Source of the DNA: Anaerolineae bacterium
GTDB lineage: Bacteria > Chloroflexota > Anaerolineae > J036 > Brachytrichaceae
Direction of reading: 5' to 3'
NCBI GenBank assembly: GCA_947476335.1
Contig: CANJQH010000001.1
Coordinates: 56,566 to 120,565 of the forward strand
DNA: 64,000 bases
Shown here: positions 18,536 through 28,485 of the stretch, one piece after another
Layout of the letters: each line of letters starts with the position of its first letter
Position numbering within the stretch: position 1 is the stretch's first letter
Translations under genes and position numbers: made by a program
The notes under the pieces: generated by a model
What the model saw: the letters and a program-made list of their open reading frames with translations, nothing else
The model's database searches: none
What the model was told of the DNA's origin: nothing

Positions 18536-18949
18536 CTACTCCGGCTTCGTCTCCCCTTCGACAGCGGTTGTCGCCTCGACCGGTTCCGTCGCCCGTGGTG
18601 CGCTGGATTCCTGCGCGGGTGTGCCGCGGCGCATCAGTTCTTCGTTGATGCACTTGAGCGTATCCAGCACGCCTTGTTTCATTTCAGTCAGCACTTGCGG
18701 TCCGTGCGCGGTCTCCCACGCATCCTTCATGTTGCGCTTTGCCTGATTCAGCGCAGCATCGTTTTTAATCTGTTCGGCGGCGTCGGTGAGCTTCTTGTTC
18801 ATCTGCTCGATGCTGGCCGCGATCTCCCGCTCGACGCTGTGGCGCTCTTCGCTCTGCCACGCGACGCGCAGCAGGTTCGCCAGGTTATCTCCCAATTTGT
18901 TCAATTCACTCGCCAGTTCTGAACGGGGCTGCTTATTTTCGGTGGACAT
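18536..18949 (-). CDS. Small helical protein of unknown function
   Basis: This 137-residue protein is charged and mostly alpha-helical. Residues 1-110 carry alternating hydrophobic positions that suggest a coiled coil or amphipathic bundle; the tail (about 111-137) is Ala/Glu/Pro-rich and likely disordered. There is no signal peptide. The start at 18949 is fixed by a strong Shine-Dalgarno sequence, AAAGGAG, 8 bases upstream. I do not recognise the family. Confidence 0.65.
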   Translation of the reverse strand: MSTENKQPRSELASELNKLGDNLANLLRVAWQSEERHSVEREIAASIEQMNKKLTDAAEQIKNDAALNQAKRNMKDAWETAHGPQVLTEMKQGVLDTLKCINEELMRRGTPAQESSAPRATEPVEATTAVEGETKPE

Positions 18950-19102
18950 TTTCGACACTCCTTTAAATTGTGATCGTGCATTCGCATGATCCGTTTGACA
19001 CGATCGGCTTGAACAGTATAGGGCGCTGCAGGGTGCGATCCTGACGCGGACGTGACAATACAGAGCCGAGCAGCAATTGAGCTGTCTCAGCAGCATTTTT
19101 TG

Positions 19103-19189
19103 GTAACTACGCAGGCTTTGGTCAATATTATTTTTCACGAAACACGCGCGTGTTTTGCGATGGAAAGCTGACTGACCTGAGTTATTGGT
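19103..19189 (+). repeat. Decayed MITE-A copy
   Basis: It begins GGTAACTACGCAGG and ends in CTGACCTGAGTTATTGG, with a shrunken central hairpin (ACACGCGCGTGTTTT). The order of blocks matches MITE-A but many positions have changed. The rest of the 18950-19249 gap holds nothing else I can assign. Confidence 0.7.
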
Positions 19190-19249
19190 CTGAGTTGAGT
19201 AAGGATTCAGCGCCATCTCATCTGTGCTGCGTAATATCGTCTTGTTTCG

Positions 19250-20758
<1,509 letters not shown>

Positions 20759-20773
20759 ACTCGCCTACAGTTT

Positions 20774-22300
20774 ATGGTCCATCGACTTGTAGTTCCCGTC
20801 CGAGCCGTCGTTGTGTGCGCACTAGCTGCTGCTATTTTGAGTGCATGCGCGACGAACGGTAGTGGTTCGCGTCTTTCGCTCCCACAGCGCTTTCGCATGT
20901 CAGAGAGCCAGCTGAGCACATTTCTGGAAGCGCGCAGCGGCAGAATCGCCATCGTGCGCAATGATGGCAATGTGATGCTGACCGACCAGACTGGCAGCGT
21001 GACGGTCACGCTCACCAGCGACGCCGGCACGGCGCTGGCGCGCGATCGCAGTAGTGCTGTCAGTGCGCGTTACGTATTGCCGATCTGGTCTCCGGATGCA
21101 AGCCGGCTGGCGCTGCTGGAGCTGCGCTCGGCGCAGCCGTTGACGCAGGAGACGACGCTGGAAGGTTTGCTTGGCGTATTCGTGCAGGCGCAGCCAGGCA
21201 GCCGCATGCAGGAGCAGACACTCGGCGGCGCCATCAGCCATGACATTACCGATGCGGAGCAATTTGCGTTTGAGCCGCGGCGGGTGACGCTGGAATTTGC
21301 TGGCCGGCATATGAGTTCGGCTTTGTATACGGTTTCGCCGAACGGCCCCGGCCCGCTGAAGGAAATTCTGTACAGCGAGGAGCCGATTGAATATGTGGAC
21401 TGGTCGCCGATAGGGGATTCGCTTGGCGTGCTCACGCGGGGTAAAGATGCGCAGACGCTGACCGTGGTGGCATCGGACGGTAGCCGACGGCAGTCGGTGG
21501 CGGAGGGAGTGCAGCTGCGTTGGAATTGGAATGCCGACGGCGAAGATCTGTTGACGCAGACGCGGTCTGGTGTGACTGTGCGCAAGGCGGTGACGGGGGA
21601 GAAAGTGGTGACAATTGAAGCGGGTGGTGACGCCAGCGTGTCGTCGCAGTTTTCGCCCGACGGCAAAATGCTGGCAATTGCGCGCTATGACGGAACCGAA
21701 ACTGCGCTGGTGTTGGCGGATCGGAACGGCGTCGAGCAGCGCACGATTGCAAAGGTGCGTGGAGAAGTGCATTATGCCTGGTCGCCGAAGGGTGATGCGC
21801 TGGCATTCATCGCGCGTGAGGATGGCCGGCTGGGTGGGGCGTTGCGCATTGTGAACACGGCAGCGGGCGAACCTCAGCTGCTGTCATCGGCGCCGGTCGT
21901 CGGTTTTTTCTGGTCGCCGGACGGCACGCGCATTGCCTCTTTTTCACCGCTGGAGCTGGGGCTGATGTCGTCGGATGACAACACGCCTTCAGCCGTGTCT
22001 GAGGATTCGGCGAATCCGATGCTGGTGCAGACGATCGAGGTGGCACAGGGCGCAGCTGGTGCGCGCAAGGTGCTGTACATGGATCCTTCGAGGCGCTTTC
22101 TGGCGCTGCTGGTGGATTTTGATCGCTACAACCATGCGGTGACGATCTGGTCTCCGAACAGCAGGCGCCTGGTGGTGCCATTCAGCGTCGGAGTTGGTCA
22201 GGGTGGGGGTGTGGACTATGTGGCGGAGATGGAGGCGAGCGGCTCGATTTGGCCGCGCGTGCTGGGCGAAGGCAGCCTGGCGGTCTGGTCGCCACGGTGA
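20774..22300 (+). CDS. Lipoprotein with TolB/PD40-like propeller repeats (tandem paralog 2)
   Basis: This 508-residue protein has a signal peptide with lipobox LSAC (Cys25) and the same WSPD-type repeats as its neighbour (PIWSPDASRLALL, VDWSPIGDSLGVL, YAWSPKGDALAFI, FFWSPDGTRIASF, TIWSPNSRRLVVP). The shared GHI/GRI-x-nn-G-NV/NL opening of the propeller and the conserved YNHAVT/YSRAVT before the last blade show a tandem duplication. TACAGT lies 4 bases before the ATG, so a start inside the operon or a very short leader is possible. Function is unknown. Confidence 0.75.
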   Translation: MVHRLVVPVRAVVVCALAAAILSACATNGSGSRLSLPQRFRMSESQLSTFLEARSGRIAIVRNDGNVMLTDQTGSVTVTLTSDAGTALARDRSSAVSARYVLPIWSPDASRLALLELRSAQPLTQETTLEGLLGVFVQAQPGSRMQEQTLGGAISHDITDAEQFAFEPRRVTLEFAGRHMSSALYTVSPNGPGPLKEILYSEEPIEYVDWSPIGDSLGVLTRGKDAQTLTVVASDGSRRQSVAEGVQLRWNWNADGEDLLTQTRSGVTVRKAVTGEKVVTIEAGGDASVSSQFSPDGKMLAIARYDGTETALVLADRNGVEQRTIAKVRGEVHYAWSPKGDALAFIAREDGRLGGALRIVNTAAGEPQLLSSAPVVGFFWSPDGTRIASFSPLELGLMSSDDNTPSAVSEDSANPMLVQTIEVAQGAAGARKVLYMDPSRRFLALLVDFDRYNHAVTIWSPNSRRLVVPFSVGVGQGGGVDYVAEMEASGSIWPRVLGEGSLAVWSPR

Positions 22301-22325
22301 GGCGGAGCAGAGAGTAGAGAGTCAG

Positions 22326-22401
22326 AGTAGAGAGTCAGAGTGGTATATGTCGGGGTGACTCTGCGTGTTTCGATGACGCGAGATCACTCTGACTCTCTAC
22401 T
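22326..22401. terminator. Strong bidirectional hairpin terminator
   Basis: A perfect 17-bp stem, AGTAGAGAGTCAGAGTG (22326-22342) with CACTCTGACTCTCTACT (22385-22401), encloses a 42-base loop. TTTTCCCC follows on the plus strand. It lies between the lipoprotein gene and the convergent rho gene. Confidence 0.65.
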
Positions 22402-22407
22402 TTTCCC

Positions 22408-23937
22408 CTACAGCGAATCCTTCGTCAGTGAGGCGAGGAAGTCGTCGTTGGTTTTGAATTTGGAGAAGCGGCCGAGGAAGAGTTCCATGGCTTGGCTGAT
22501 GTCGTAGCCGGCGCCGTGTGGCTGAGGCTGCGTGAGCTGATAGAGCATACGGCGCATGAGGTAGGCGCGCTGGGCCGTCTTTTCACCGAGGAGCAGTTCG
22601 TCGCGGCGCGTGCTGGACGCGGTGACGTCGAAGGCGGGGAAGATGCGGCGGTCGGCGAGGCGACGAGAGAGGTGAATCTCCATGTTGCCTGTACCTTTGA
22701 ATTCCTCGAAGATGAAGTCGTCCATCTTGCTGCCGGTGTCGACGAGCACGGTGGCGATGATGGTGAGGCTGCCGCCTCCTTCGATGTTGCGCGCGGCGCC
22801 GAAGAATTCCTTGGGCGGATAGAGCGCAGCCGGGTCGACGCCGCCGGAGAGGGTGCGTCCGCTGGAGGGCACGGTGAGGTTGTAGGCACGCGCCAGTCGT
22901 GTAAGCGAATCGAGCAGTACGACGACGTCTTTGCCGCATTCGACGAGACGTTTGGCGCGGTTGATGACCATTTCGGCCACGCGCACGTGGCTTTGCACGG
23001 GCTCGTCGAAGGTCGAGGAAATCACTTCGGCATCGACGGAGCGGTCGAAGTCAGTGGCCTCTTCGGGGCGCTCGGCGATGAGCGCCACCATCATGTGCAC
23101 ATCTTTGTATTCCTGGCTGATGGCGTTGGCGATGTCCTTCATCAGCGTGGTCTTGCCGACTTTAGGCGGAGCGACGATGAGGCCGCGCTGGCCCTTGCCG
23201 ATGGGCGCCACCAGGCTGAGTAGACGCATGCTGAGTTTGCCGCTGGCATCGATGCGATAGGCCTCTAGCGGGAAGATCGGCGTCAGCTTTTCGAAATGCG
23301 GACGGTTCTTGGCCTGCTCTGGGTCTTGGCCATTGATGGCTTCGACGCGCAGGAGGCTGTAGTACTTCTCGCTGTCTTTGGGCGGGCGAACCTGTCCAAC
23401 GACCATGTCACCGGTGCGCAGGCCGAAGCGCTTGATCTGTGAAGGGGAGACGTAAATGTCATCTGGTCCGGGCAGATAGTGTTCGGCGCGCAGGAAGCCG
23501 ATGTTGTCGTCGACGATGTCGATGACGCCGCCGCGCAGTTCAAAGCCATTACGTTCGGCCTGTACGCGCAGCAGGCGCACGATCAGGTCGTCTTTTTTCA
23601 GCCGCGTATACGCGTCAACTCCGTATTCCTCTGCGCGCACGCGCAGCTGATCGAGCGTCTCGAGATCCAACGTGGCCATATCGAATAGATTGCGGCGCTG
23701 CGGGCGCGCATTCTGTCCGCCGCGGTTCTGATCGACCAGTGCAGCGCTGTCATCGTACGGCATCGAGGCGATGCTGCTGTTGTCGTAATTTGACTCAGGC
23801 GTGTTCTGGTCGTAGACGGGTGCCTGACCTTCGACAGCGGACGAATCTGTGCCTTCACTGGTCTGCTCGGGCTGTTGTTCTTGCGGGTGTCGGATCCGGT
23901 TGGGGTTGCGGGGGCGGAATCTACGTCTTTCGCTCAC
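22408..23937 (-). CDS. rho: Transcription termination factor Rho
   Basis: This is the hexameric RNA-dependent helicase/ATPase that ends transcription. After an Arg/Asn/Pro/Gln-rich, probably disordered N-terminal extension come the Rho N-terminal helical domain ([13 protein letters not shown]), the RNA-binding cold-shock-like domain ([17 protein letters not shown]), the Walker A motif APPKVGKTT, Walker [17 protein letters not shown], and the Q/R-loop region. It is about 509 residues with the chosen GTG start (23937). An ATG at 23997 in the same frame would add 20 residues; no clear Shine-Dalgarno sequence separates the options. Confidence 0.95.
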   Translation of the reverse strand: MSERRRFRPRNPNRIRHPQEQQPEQTSEGTDSSAVEGQAPVYDQNTPESNYDNSSIASMPYDDSAALVDQNRGGQNARPQRRNLFDMATLDLETLDQLRVRAEEYGVDAYTRLKKDDLIVRLLRVQAERNGFELRGGVIDIVDDNIGFLRAEHYLPGPDDIYVSPSQIKRFGLRTGDMVVGQVRPPKDSEKYYSLLRVEAINGQDPEQAKNRPHFEKLTPIFPLEAYRIDASGKLSMRLLSLVAPIGKGQRGLIVAPPKVGKTTLMKDIANAISQEYKDVHMMVALIAERPEEATDFDRSVDAEVISSTFDEPVQSHVRVAEMVINRAKRLVECGKDVVVLLDSLTRLARAYNLTVPSSGRTLSGGVDPAALYPPKEFFGAARNIEGGGSLTIIATVLVDTGSKMDDFIFEEFKGTGNMEIHLSRRLADRRIFPAFDVTASSTRRDELLLGEKTAQRAYLMRRMLYQLTQPQPHGAGYDISQAMELFLGRFSKFKTNDDFLASLTKDSL

Positions 23938-24205
23938 GTTTTGCTTTATTGTGTGTCGGCGATCGGGAGGCGGTCGCCGGCGTTCTATCGGCACCATTGT
24001 TGAAAGAGCACGGTGCCGGACTCCATCTGCATTCCTCGGGTTTTCGAGACGCTCTCGTCGCCGGGAATGACGACAGCAGGGACACTTCCCCAGAAATCGA
24101 AGCCGCCGACGATGCATACATGCACATAGATGCTTTGCAAGCGATTGACGTTCGCCCTGCTGCATCGAGCGGAGTTTCTGAAACCGGGGGGTGCAACCTG
24201 CTGAA

Positions 24206-24279
24206 TCGGGGAACCGGGACTTGAACCCGGGGCCTCACGGTCCCAAACCGTGCGCGCTACCAGACTGCGCCATTCCCCG
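24206..24279 (-). tRNA. tRNA-Pro (anticodon TGG)
   Basis: This 74-nt cloverleaf pairs fully: acceptor CGGGGAA/TTCCCCG, D-arm GCGC/GCGC, anticodon stem CACGG/CCGTG around loop TTTGGGA, and T-arm CCGGG-TTCAAGT-CCCGG. The discriminator base is A. The CCA end is not encoded. It lies upstream of rho on the same strand. Confidence 0.97.
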
Positions 24280-24316
24280 TGCGTTGCACTTGATGGGAGT
24301 ATACCCGAAAGATTTT

Positions 24317-24372
24317 GTAACACTCAAGTGGGTCGATTTCTCAGCACAAAATACTGATCTGAGACTGAGTAG
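24317..24372 (+). repeat. Decayed MITE-A copy lacking the central hairpin
   Basis: Left part GTAACACTCAAGTGGG and right part CAAAATACTGATCTGAGACTGAGTAG match the two ends of MITE-A, but the hairpin centre is gone. It lies just upstream of the tRNA-Pro gene (reading on the minus strand). Confidence 0.6.
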
Positions 24373-24595
24373 CCTGTATCGCTATTTACGTCACCCCTTC
24401 AGTGACGAGTTGTCAGCGGCGATTTCGCAGCACAAGGAAATCGACGATGCGTGGCGTGTGTGGCAGAGGAGCGCACTGTATGCGGCCGAGGACGACAGCT
24501 ACTTTGCCGTAGAGCTGGACGTCGACATCTTCCATGCGGAGCATGTGAGAAGACGCATTAGAACTGTGCACTGTAGATCGAGTTCACGTGCGGGG
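24368..24595 (+). pseudogene. Possible relic of a coding region
   Basis: One frame reads without stop through an acidic, protein-like stretch (FSDELSAAISQHKEIDD, FAVELDVDIFHAEHV), but no start codon with a ribosome site is visible and both sides are repeats. I do not recognise the family. It could be a fragment of a gene broken by the insertions, or chance. Confidence 0.2.
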
Positions 24596-24613
24596 CGCGG
24601 AATCTCATTTCCA

Positions 24614-24817
24614 GTAACTACTCAGGCCAGCCAGTTTTCCAACGCGAAACATGCTATTCCTTCCTCCTTCGGGGGAAGGATTAAGTTCCTGTCCATAAGT
24701 TTTGTCCGGCAGATTCGCCTCCCCCGCAAAGCGGGGGAGGCGAATCTGCCGCCAGAACTTTTGGCGACTCACTTAGCATGTTTCGCAGGAAATACTGATT
24801 TGGGCCTGAGTAGTTAC
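24614..24817 (+). repeat. MITE-A copy 5, interrupted by a nested MITE-B
   Basis: Both MITE-A ends are intact (GTAACTACTCAGGCC and its complement). The right hairpin arm is interrupted at ggaagga/catgtttcgc by the 96-bp MITE-B at 24681-24776. The right end supplies the TAA stop of the minus-strand lysX (24814-24816). Confidence 0.92.
24681..24776 (+). repeat. MITE-B copy 1 (96 bp), nested in MITE-A
   Basis: The body runs from AGTTCCTG to GACTCACT and is flanked by TA on both sides. The inner perfect hairpin GGCAGATTCGCCTCCCCCGC is intact. The MITE-A arm resumes at TAGCATG, as expected for insertion at a TA dinucleotide with TA duplication. Confidence 0.9.
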
Positions 24818-25659
24818 GCAGCCACGGATACGACGTACTCCACCATACGACCGGGGATGTCGACGCCGGTGGCAGGCACGGAGTTGCGGAACTCCATGGT
24901 GTGGTTGACCTCGTTCACCAGCAGGCCGCGTTCGGGGTCCTCGAACAGATCCACCGCCACGACACCGCCGCCGACGGCCTTCGCCGCCGCGATGGAGATC
25001 GCAGCGAGATCCGGGGTGACGGGGCAGTTTGAAGCTTTACCGCCGAGGTGGGTGTTGGTGATCCAGTGTTCCGACGTGCGGTAAATCGCGGCGATGCATT
25101 CGTCGCCGACGATGAAGGAGCGAATGTCGCGCTTTGGCTTTTTCACCAGTTCCTGGATGTAGTAAATATGCTGCGCGTAGCCGCCCAGCTCATCGCGCAA
25201 GTTCACCACGGCTTCTGCTGCGTCGCGATCATTGACGCGCACAACGCCGCGGCCCCACGAGCCGACGACCGGCTTAAGCACGCATGGATAGCCGAAGCTT
25301 TCGATGGCTTCCAGTGCCGAAGCCGGCGTGAATGCCATCTTCACGTGCGCCGTCGGTACGTTGTTCTCCAGCAGCAGCTGCGTGGTGATGAACTTGTCGC
25401 CGCAGTTTTCGATGACGTCGTGCGTATTCACCGTACGCACGCCGGCCAGCCGCATGATGCGTTGCACGTACAACGCGCGGCTCTGCGATACGCAGCGTTC
25501 CACCACTACATTGAAGCGGCGCCATTCGCCCAGCGAATGCAGATCGAAGACCAGGCTGCGGTCATCGAAGATTTCGATCTCGATGCCGCGCGTGTTGAAC
25601 GCCTCGATCAGCATCTTTTCTTCGGGGCGCACCAGGGAGCAGATCAGAGCTACTTTCAT
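24814..25659 (-). CDS. lysX: LysX-type ATP-grasp ligase (LysW-dependent)
   Basis: This 281-residue RimK/LysX-family ATP-grasp enzyme has the ATP-binding segment GYPCVLKPVVGSWGRGV, the KPKRDIRSFIVGDE motif, and the Mg-binding VNEVNHTMEFRNS near the C-terminus. LysX joins alpha-aminoadipate to the C-terminal Glu of LysW by an isopeptide bond, the first carrier-bound step of lysine synthesis; the related ArgX uses glutamate. The start (25659) lies 7 bp after the lysW stop, so both are one operon. Its TAA stop is contributed by the end of MITE-A copy 5, so the extreme C-terminus may be altered. The other lysine genes are not in this window. Confidence 0.9.
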   Translation of the reverse strand: MKVALICSLVRPEEKMLIEAFNTRGIEIEIFDDRSLVFDLHSLGEWRRFNVVVERCVSQSRALYVQRIMRLAGVRTVNTHDVIENCGDKFITTQLLLENNVPTAHVKMAFTPASALEAIESFGYPCVLKPVVGSWGRGVVRVNDRDAAEAVVNLRDELGGYAQHIYYIQELVKKPKRDIRSFIVGDECIAAIYRTSEHWITNTHLGGKASNCPVTPDLAAISIAAAKAVGGGVVAVDLFEDPERGLLVNEVNHTMEFRNSVPATGVDIPGRMVEYVVSVAA

Positions 25660-25666
25660 GCTCGAA

Positions 25667-25837
25667 TTACTCACCCCAGTCTTCCTGTTCCGTCGGCGCC
25701 GGTTCGAGCGTCAACGGGTCCAATTTGATCACTTCGAGTTCGGTGGTGCATTCCGGGCAGCGCACCAGTTCGTGCAGGACGGGCTTTTCCTTGAACGCGA
25801 CTTCAGCCGCGCATTCTGGGCATTCAGCGGTATTCAT
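25667..25837 (-). CDS. lysW: LysW amino-group carrier protein
   Basis: This 56-residue protein is easily missed. It has two CPEC knuckles (Cys6/Cys9 and Cys27/Cys30) that bind zinc, an acidic surface, and the diagnostic C-terminus EDWGE, whose last Glu side chain carries the growing amino acid. It is directly upstream of lysX. TATGAA lies 9 bases before the ATG and may be its -10 box. Confidence 0.95.
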   Translation of the reverse strand: MNTAECPECAAEVAFKEKPVLHELVRCPECTTELEVIKLDPLTLEPAPTEQEDWGE

Positions 25838-25880
25838 AGCCCGGCGTTCATACCACGGCCATCTTTAACTGTCAATGCAG

Positions 25881-25992
25881 GGAGTGACTAAACTCAAGGA
25901 TATTCCGCGAATCACGGCATCGCCCCGCCGCCCGCAGGGCGGCGGGGCGATGCCGTGATTCGCGGGTTCATGTAGTCGAGTTTAGCCACTCC
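25881..25992. repeat. Palindromic element D (112 bp, single copy seen)
   Basis: The ends GGAGTGACTAAACTC and GAGTTTAGCCACTCC are inverted repeats with one mismatch over 15 bases. The centre is a near-perfect hairpin with about 28-bp arms (CCGCGAATCACGGCATCGCC and complement). The architecture is that of MITE-A and MITE-B, but the sequence is unrelated. It lies between lysW and the permease gene. Confidence 0.75.
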
Positions 25993-26042
25993 CCAATGCA
26001 CGTGTCATGCACGTGTGTGAAGGTCGAACCATACGGTGCGGC

Positions 26043-28439
26043 CTATTCCCATGCCAGCACTTCGCGCACGGTGAGGCGCGAGGCATTCTGCGCTGGCGCG
26101 AAGCTGGCAGCAGCGCCGACGACGAGCACGACGGCCAGCCACAGCAGCGCGCCGCTCCACGACCAGATGAATCCCAGTGAGCGGTGTAGAAACGCCTGTC
26201 CGACGGCTTCGTTCAACAGTGCACTGATGGGAATTGCGAGCAGTGCGCCGATGCCCCAGCTGAGCAGTCCGATCAGCAATCCTTCGCCGATGACGATGGC
26301 GCGGATGGCGCCGCTGCCTGCGCCCACTGCACGCATGATGCCAATTTCGCGCGTGCGCTCCAGCACGTTGATACTCATCGTCCCGGCCAGGCCCAGGCCT
26401 CCGACGGCGGCCAGCAGCGCGGCCATCAGCAGCAGGAAGGTGATCAGCAGGTCGAACTGGAATGCGATCTGGCTGCGGCGTTCGCTCATCGTTTCCGCGG
26501 TATCGACGGGCATGTGTCGCGAGCGGAAGTGCGTCTCGATGGTGCGGGCGACGGCGGCGCGCGTTTCGTTGTCGTGTGTGGACGTAACGACGACGATATT
26601 CGATGTCTGACGGCCGAGTGTGAGCGCTGTGCGCAGGCCGGTCTGCGTGATATAAGCGTTGCGCGGATTGCGCACCTGTCCGGTGAGGGTGCTTTGCACG
26701 ATGCCGACGACGTCGAATTCGCGTGTGCGTTCGCCGAAGCGCAGCCGGACGCGGCTGCCGACGTCGAGGTCAGGTTCATCGACGAGCACGTCGGAGTTCA
26801 GTACGACGGCGTTGCCGTCTTCGGGCGTCAGCCAGCGCCCGCGCAGCAGGACTGGATGCAGCCGCTCCGTCGGCATCGGTGGGGCGACGACGGCGATGGC
26901 ACGGCTCTCGGAGTCGTTGTCGCGCAGGCGGCGAGCGGATGTGGTAGTCCATGCTTCAGCATCGAGGACGCCGGGAATGCTGCGCATTTCGTAGAGCACC
27001 TGGTCTTCGCCGAACGGCGCCTTAAGATTGACTTCGATGTCGTAGTTCCAGTAGCCGAGCGAATCGTTCATGGCGCGTCCGAGTGCGTCGCGCACGCTGA
27101 AGACGGAGATGAAAATCGCTGCAGCGAGCACGAGGGTGCCGGCGGTGAGTGCCAGGCGGCCTTTGCGGCGGAACGTGTTGCGCAGGCTGAGGAGCAGGCC
27201 GCGCGGCAGGAAGCGGAAGAGGCGAAATGATTTTCCGCCGCTGCTTGTTGATTCGGACTGCACGCCCGTTGATGATATGGCTTCGCGCACGGTCATACGC
27301 ACGCCGGCTGTGATCGGAATGGCGGCCGCGAGCAGCGGCACCGCCAGGCCGACGAGCACCTGGGTGGTGAGTACTTCAGTCGGGATGCCCTGCGTAAGCA
27401 GCTCGAAGTTGAGCAGATTGGCGACGAAGCCAGCGAGGCCGCGCGCCCCGAGGCTTCCAGCGGGCAGGCCGATTGCCAGTGCGCCGATGCCGAGCAGCGC
27501 CACCATGGCGAGGTACTGCGCAGCGATCTGGCCGTTGCGCGCGCCGATTGATTTCATGATGCCAATCTGGCGTGTGTGCTGCGCCATGATCGCCGAGATC
27601 GAATTTGTAACGAGGAAGGCGCTCAGAAAAAGCGCCAGTGCGCCGAGCACATTCAGAATCACCAGCATGGATTGAATCTGCTCGTCGGCGATGTGCCGCC
27701 CGGGATTCTGCGGAATTGTCGCGCCGTAGAAAATTCTTCTGCTGTCTTCGATGCGTTTTTTGATTTCGTCGGCCACGGACTGGATATAGGTCCGGTCATA
27801 TTTATGATCGGCAACGACGACGCGCATCTGATTGAAATTACTCGGGAAGCCGAGCCAGTGGAAAGTTTCTTCGCTGATGTATCCGACGCCGAAGTTGGCG
27901 AAGCGCACGGGTGGGGCGGTGATGTCATAGACGGTACCGGCCACGCCGATGTCGCGCGTTTTGCCGTCTGGCAGTTCGACGGTGAGCACGCCGCCGATGC
28001 TCGTGTCGAATAGCCCGAGCGAGCTGCGCTCGAACAGCGCTTGTCGCAATGGTGGTGTCTGCGGGCCCTGCTCGAAGCGGATGCGGTTGATTGCAATCGC
28101 GCCGAAGTCGTGGAGGGCGTACAGAATCACATTGCTTCGGCTGCCATCGGGGCGTCGCACCCGCAGCAGCAGGCCGCTGCGGCCTTCGGCGCTGCTCAGC
28201 TCGGGCATGCGGGCAATCGAGCGCACGAACGCCTCGTCGAGGTCGGAGGCGGAGATTTGAGCGCTGTAGGCGTTGGCGGCGTCGTAGGCCGCGGCAAGGT
28301 CATGGCCGAGAATGACGCGCGCACCTCCGACGGAGCCGACGGCAAAAACGCCGACGGCGATCGACAGAATCACGAGCAGGGTGCGCGCCTTGCTCGAAGC
28401 GAGGTCGCGAAAGACTTTTCTCCAGCGTGGAGCGAGCAT
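26043..28439 (-). CDS. FtsX/MacB-family ABC transporter permease
   Basis: This 798-residue inner-membrane protein has the ten-helix plan of fused FtsX permeases: an N-terminal helix (TLLVILSIAVGVFAVGSVGG), a periplasmic MacB-like domain, helices around residues 270-395, a second MacB-like domain, and a final helix set. The repeated cytoplasmic coupling motif IGIMKSIGARNGQI and IGIMRAVGAGSGAI is present. These proteins need a separate ATPase, which is not adjacent. The start at 28439 puts the first helix at the usual distance. It lies 46 bp downstream of the FkbM gene on the same strand. Confidence 0.85.
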   Translation of the reverse strand: MLAPRWRKVFRDLASSKARTLLVILSIAVGVFAVGSVGGARVILGHDLAAAYDAANAYSAQISASDLDEAFVRSIARMPELSSAEGRSGLLLRVRRPDGSRSNVILYALHDFGAIAINRIRFEQGPQTPPLRQALFERSSLGLFDTSIGGVLTVELPDGKTRDIGVAGTVYDITAPPVRFANFGVGYISEETFHWLGFPSNFNQMRVVVADHKYDRTYIQSVADEIKKRIEDSRRIFYGATIPQNPGRHIADEQIQSMLVILNVLGALALFLSAFLVTNSISAIMAQHTRQIGIMKSIGARNGQIAAQYLAMVALLGIGALAIGLPAGSLGARGLAGFVANLLNFELLTQGIPTEVLTTQVLVGLAVPLLAAAIPITAGVRMTVREAISSTGVQSESTSSGGKSFRLFRFLPRGLLLSLRNTFRRKGRLALTAGTLVLAAAIFISVFSVRDALGRAMNDSLGYWNYDIEVNLKAPFGEDQVLYEMRSIPGVLDAEAWTTTSARRLRDNDSESRAIAVVAPPMPTERLHPVLLRGRWLTPEDGNAVVLNSDVLVDEPDLDVGSRVRLRFGERTREFDVVGIVQSTLTGQVRNPRNAYITQTGLRTALTLGRQTSNIVVVTSTHDNETRAAVARTIETHFRSRHMPVDTAETMSERRSQIAFQFDLLITFLLLMAALLAAVGGLGLAGTMSINVLERTREIGIMRAVGAGSGAIRAIVIGEGLLIGLLSWGIGALLAIPISALLNEAVGQAFLHRSLGFIWSWSGALLWLAVVLVVGAAASFAPAQNASRLTVREVLAWE

Positions 28440-28485
28440 GCGCTCATTGTCGCTGGTGTGCTGAACGCAGGCTGAGGCGGGTGCA

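Noticed and set aside
22326..22401. AGAGT hairpin as a mobile element
   Set aside because: It lies exactly between convergent stops and a similar but not identical hairpin occurs at another convergent pair (18478-18535), so a terminator is more likely.
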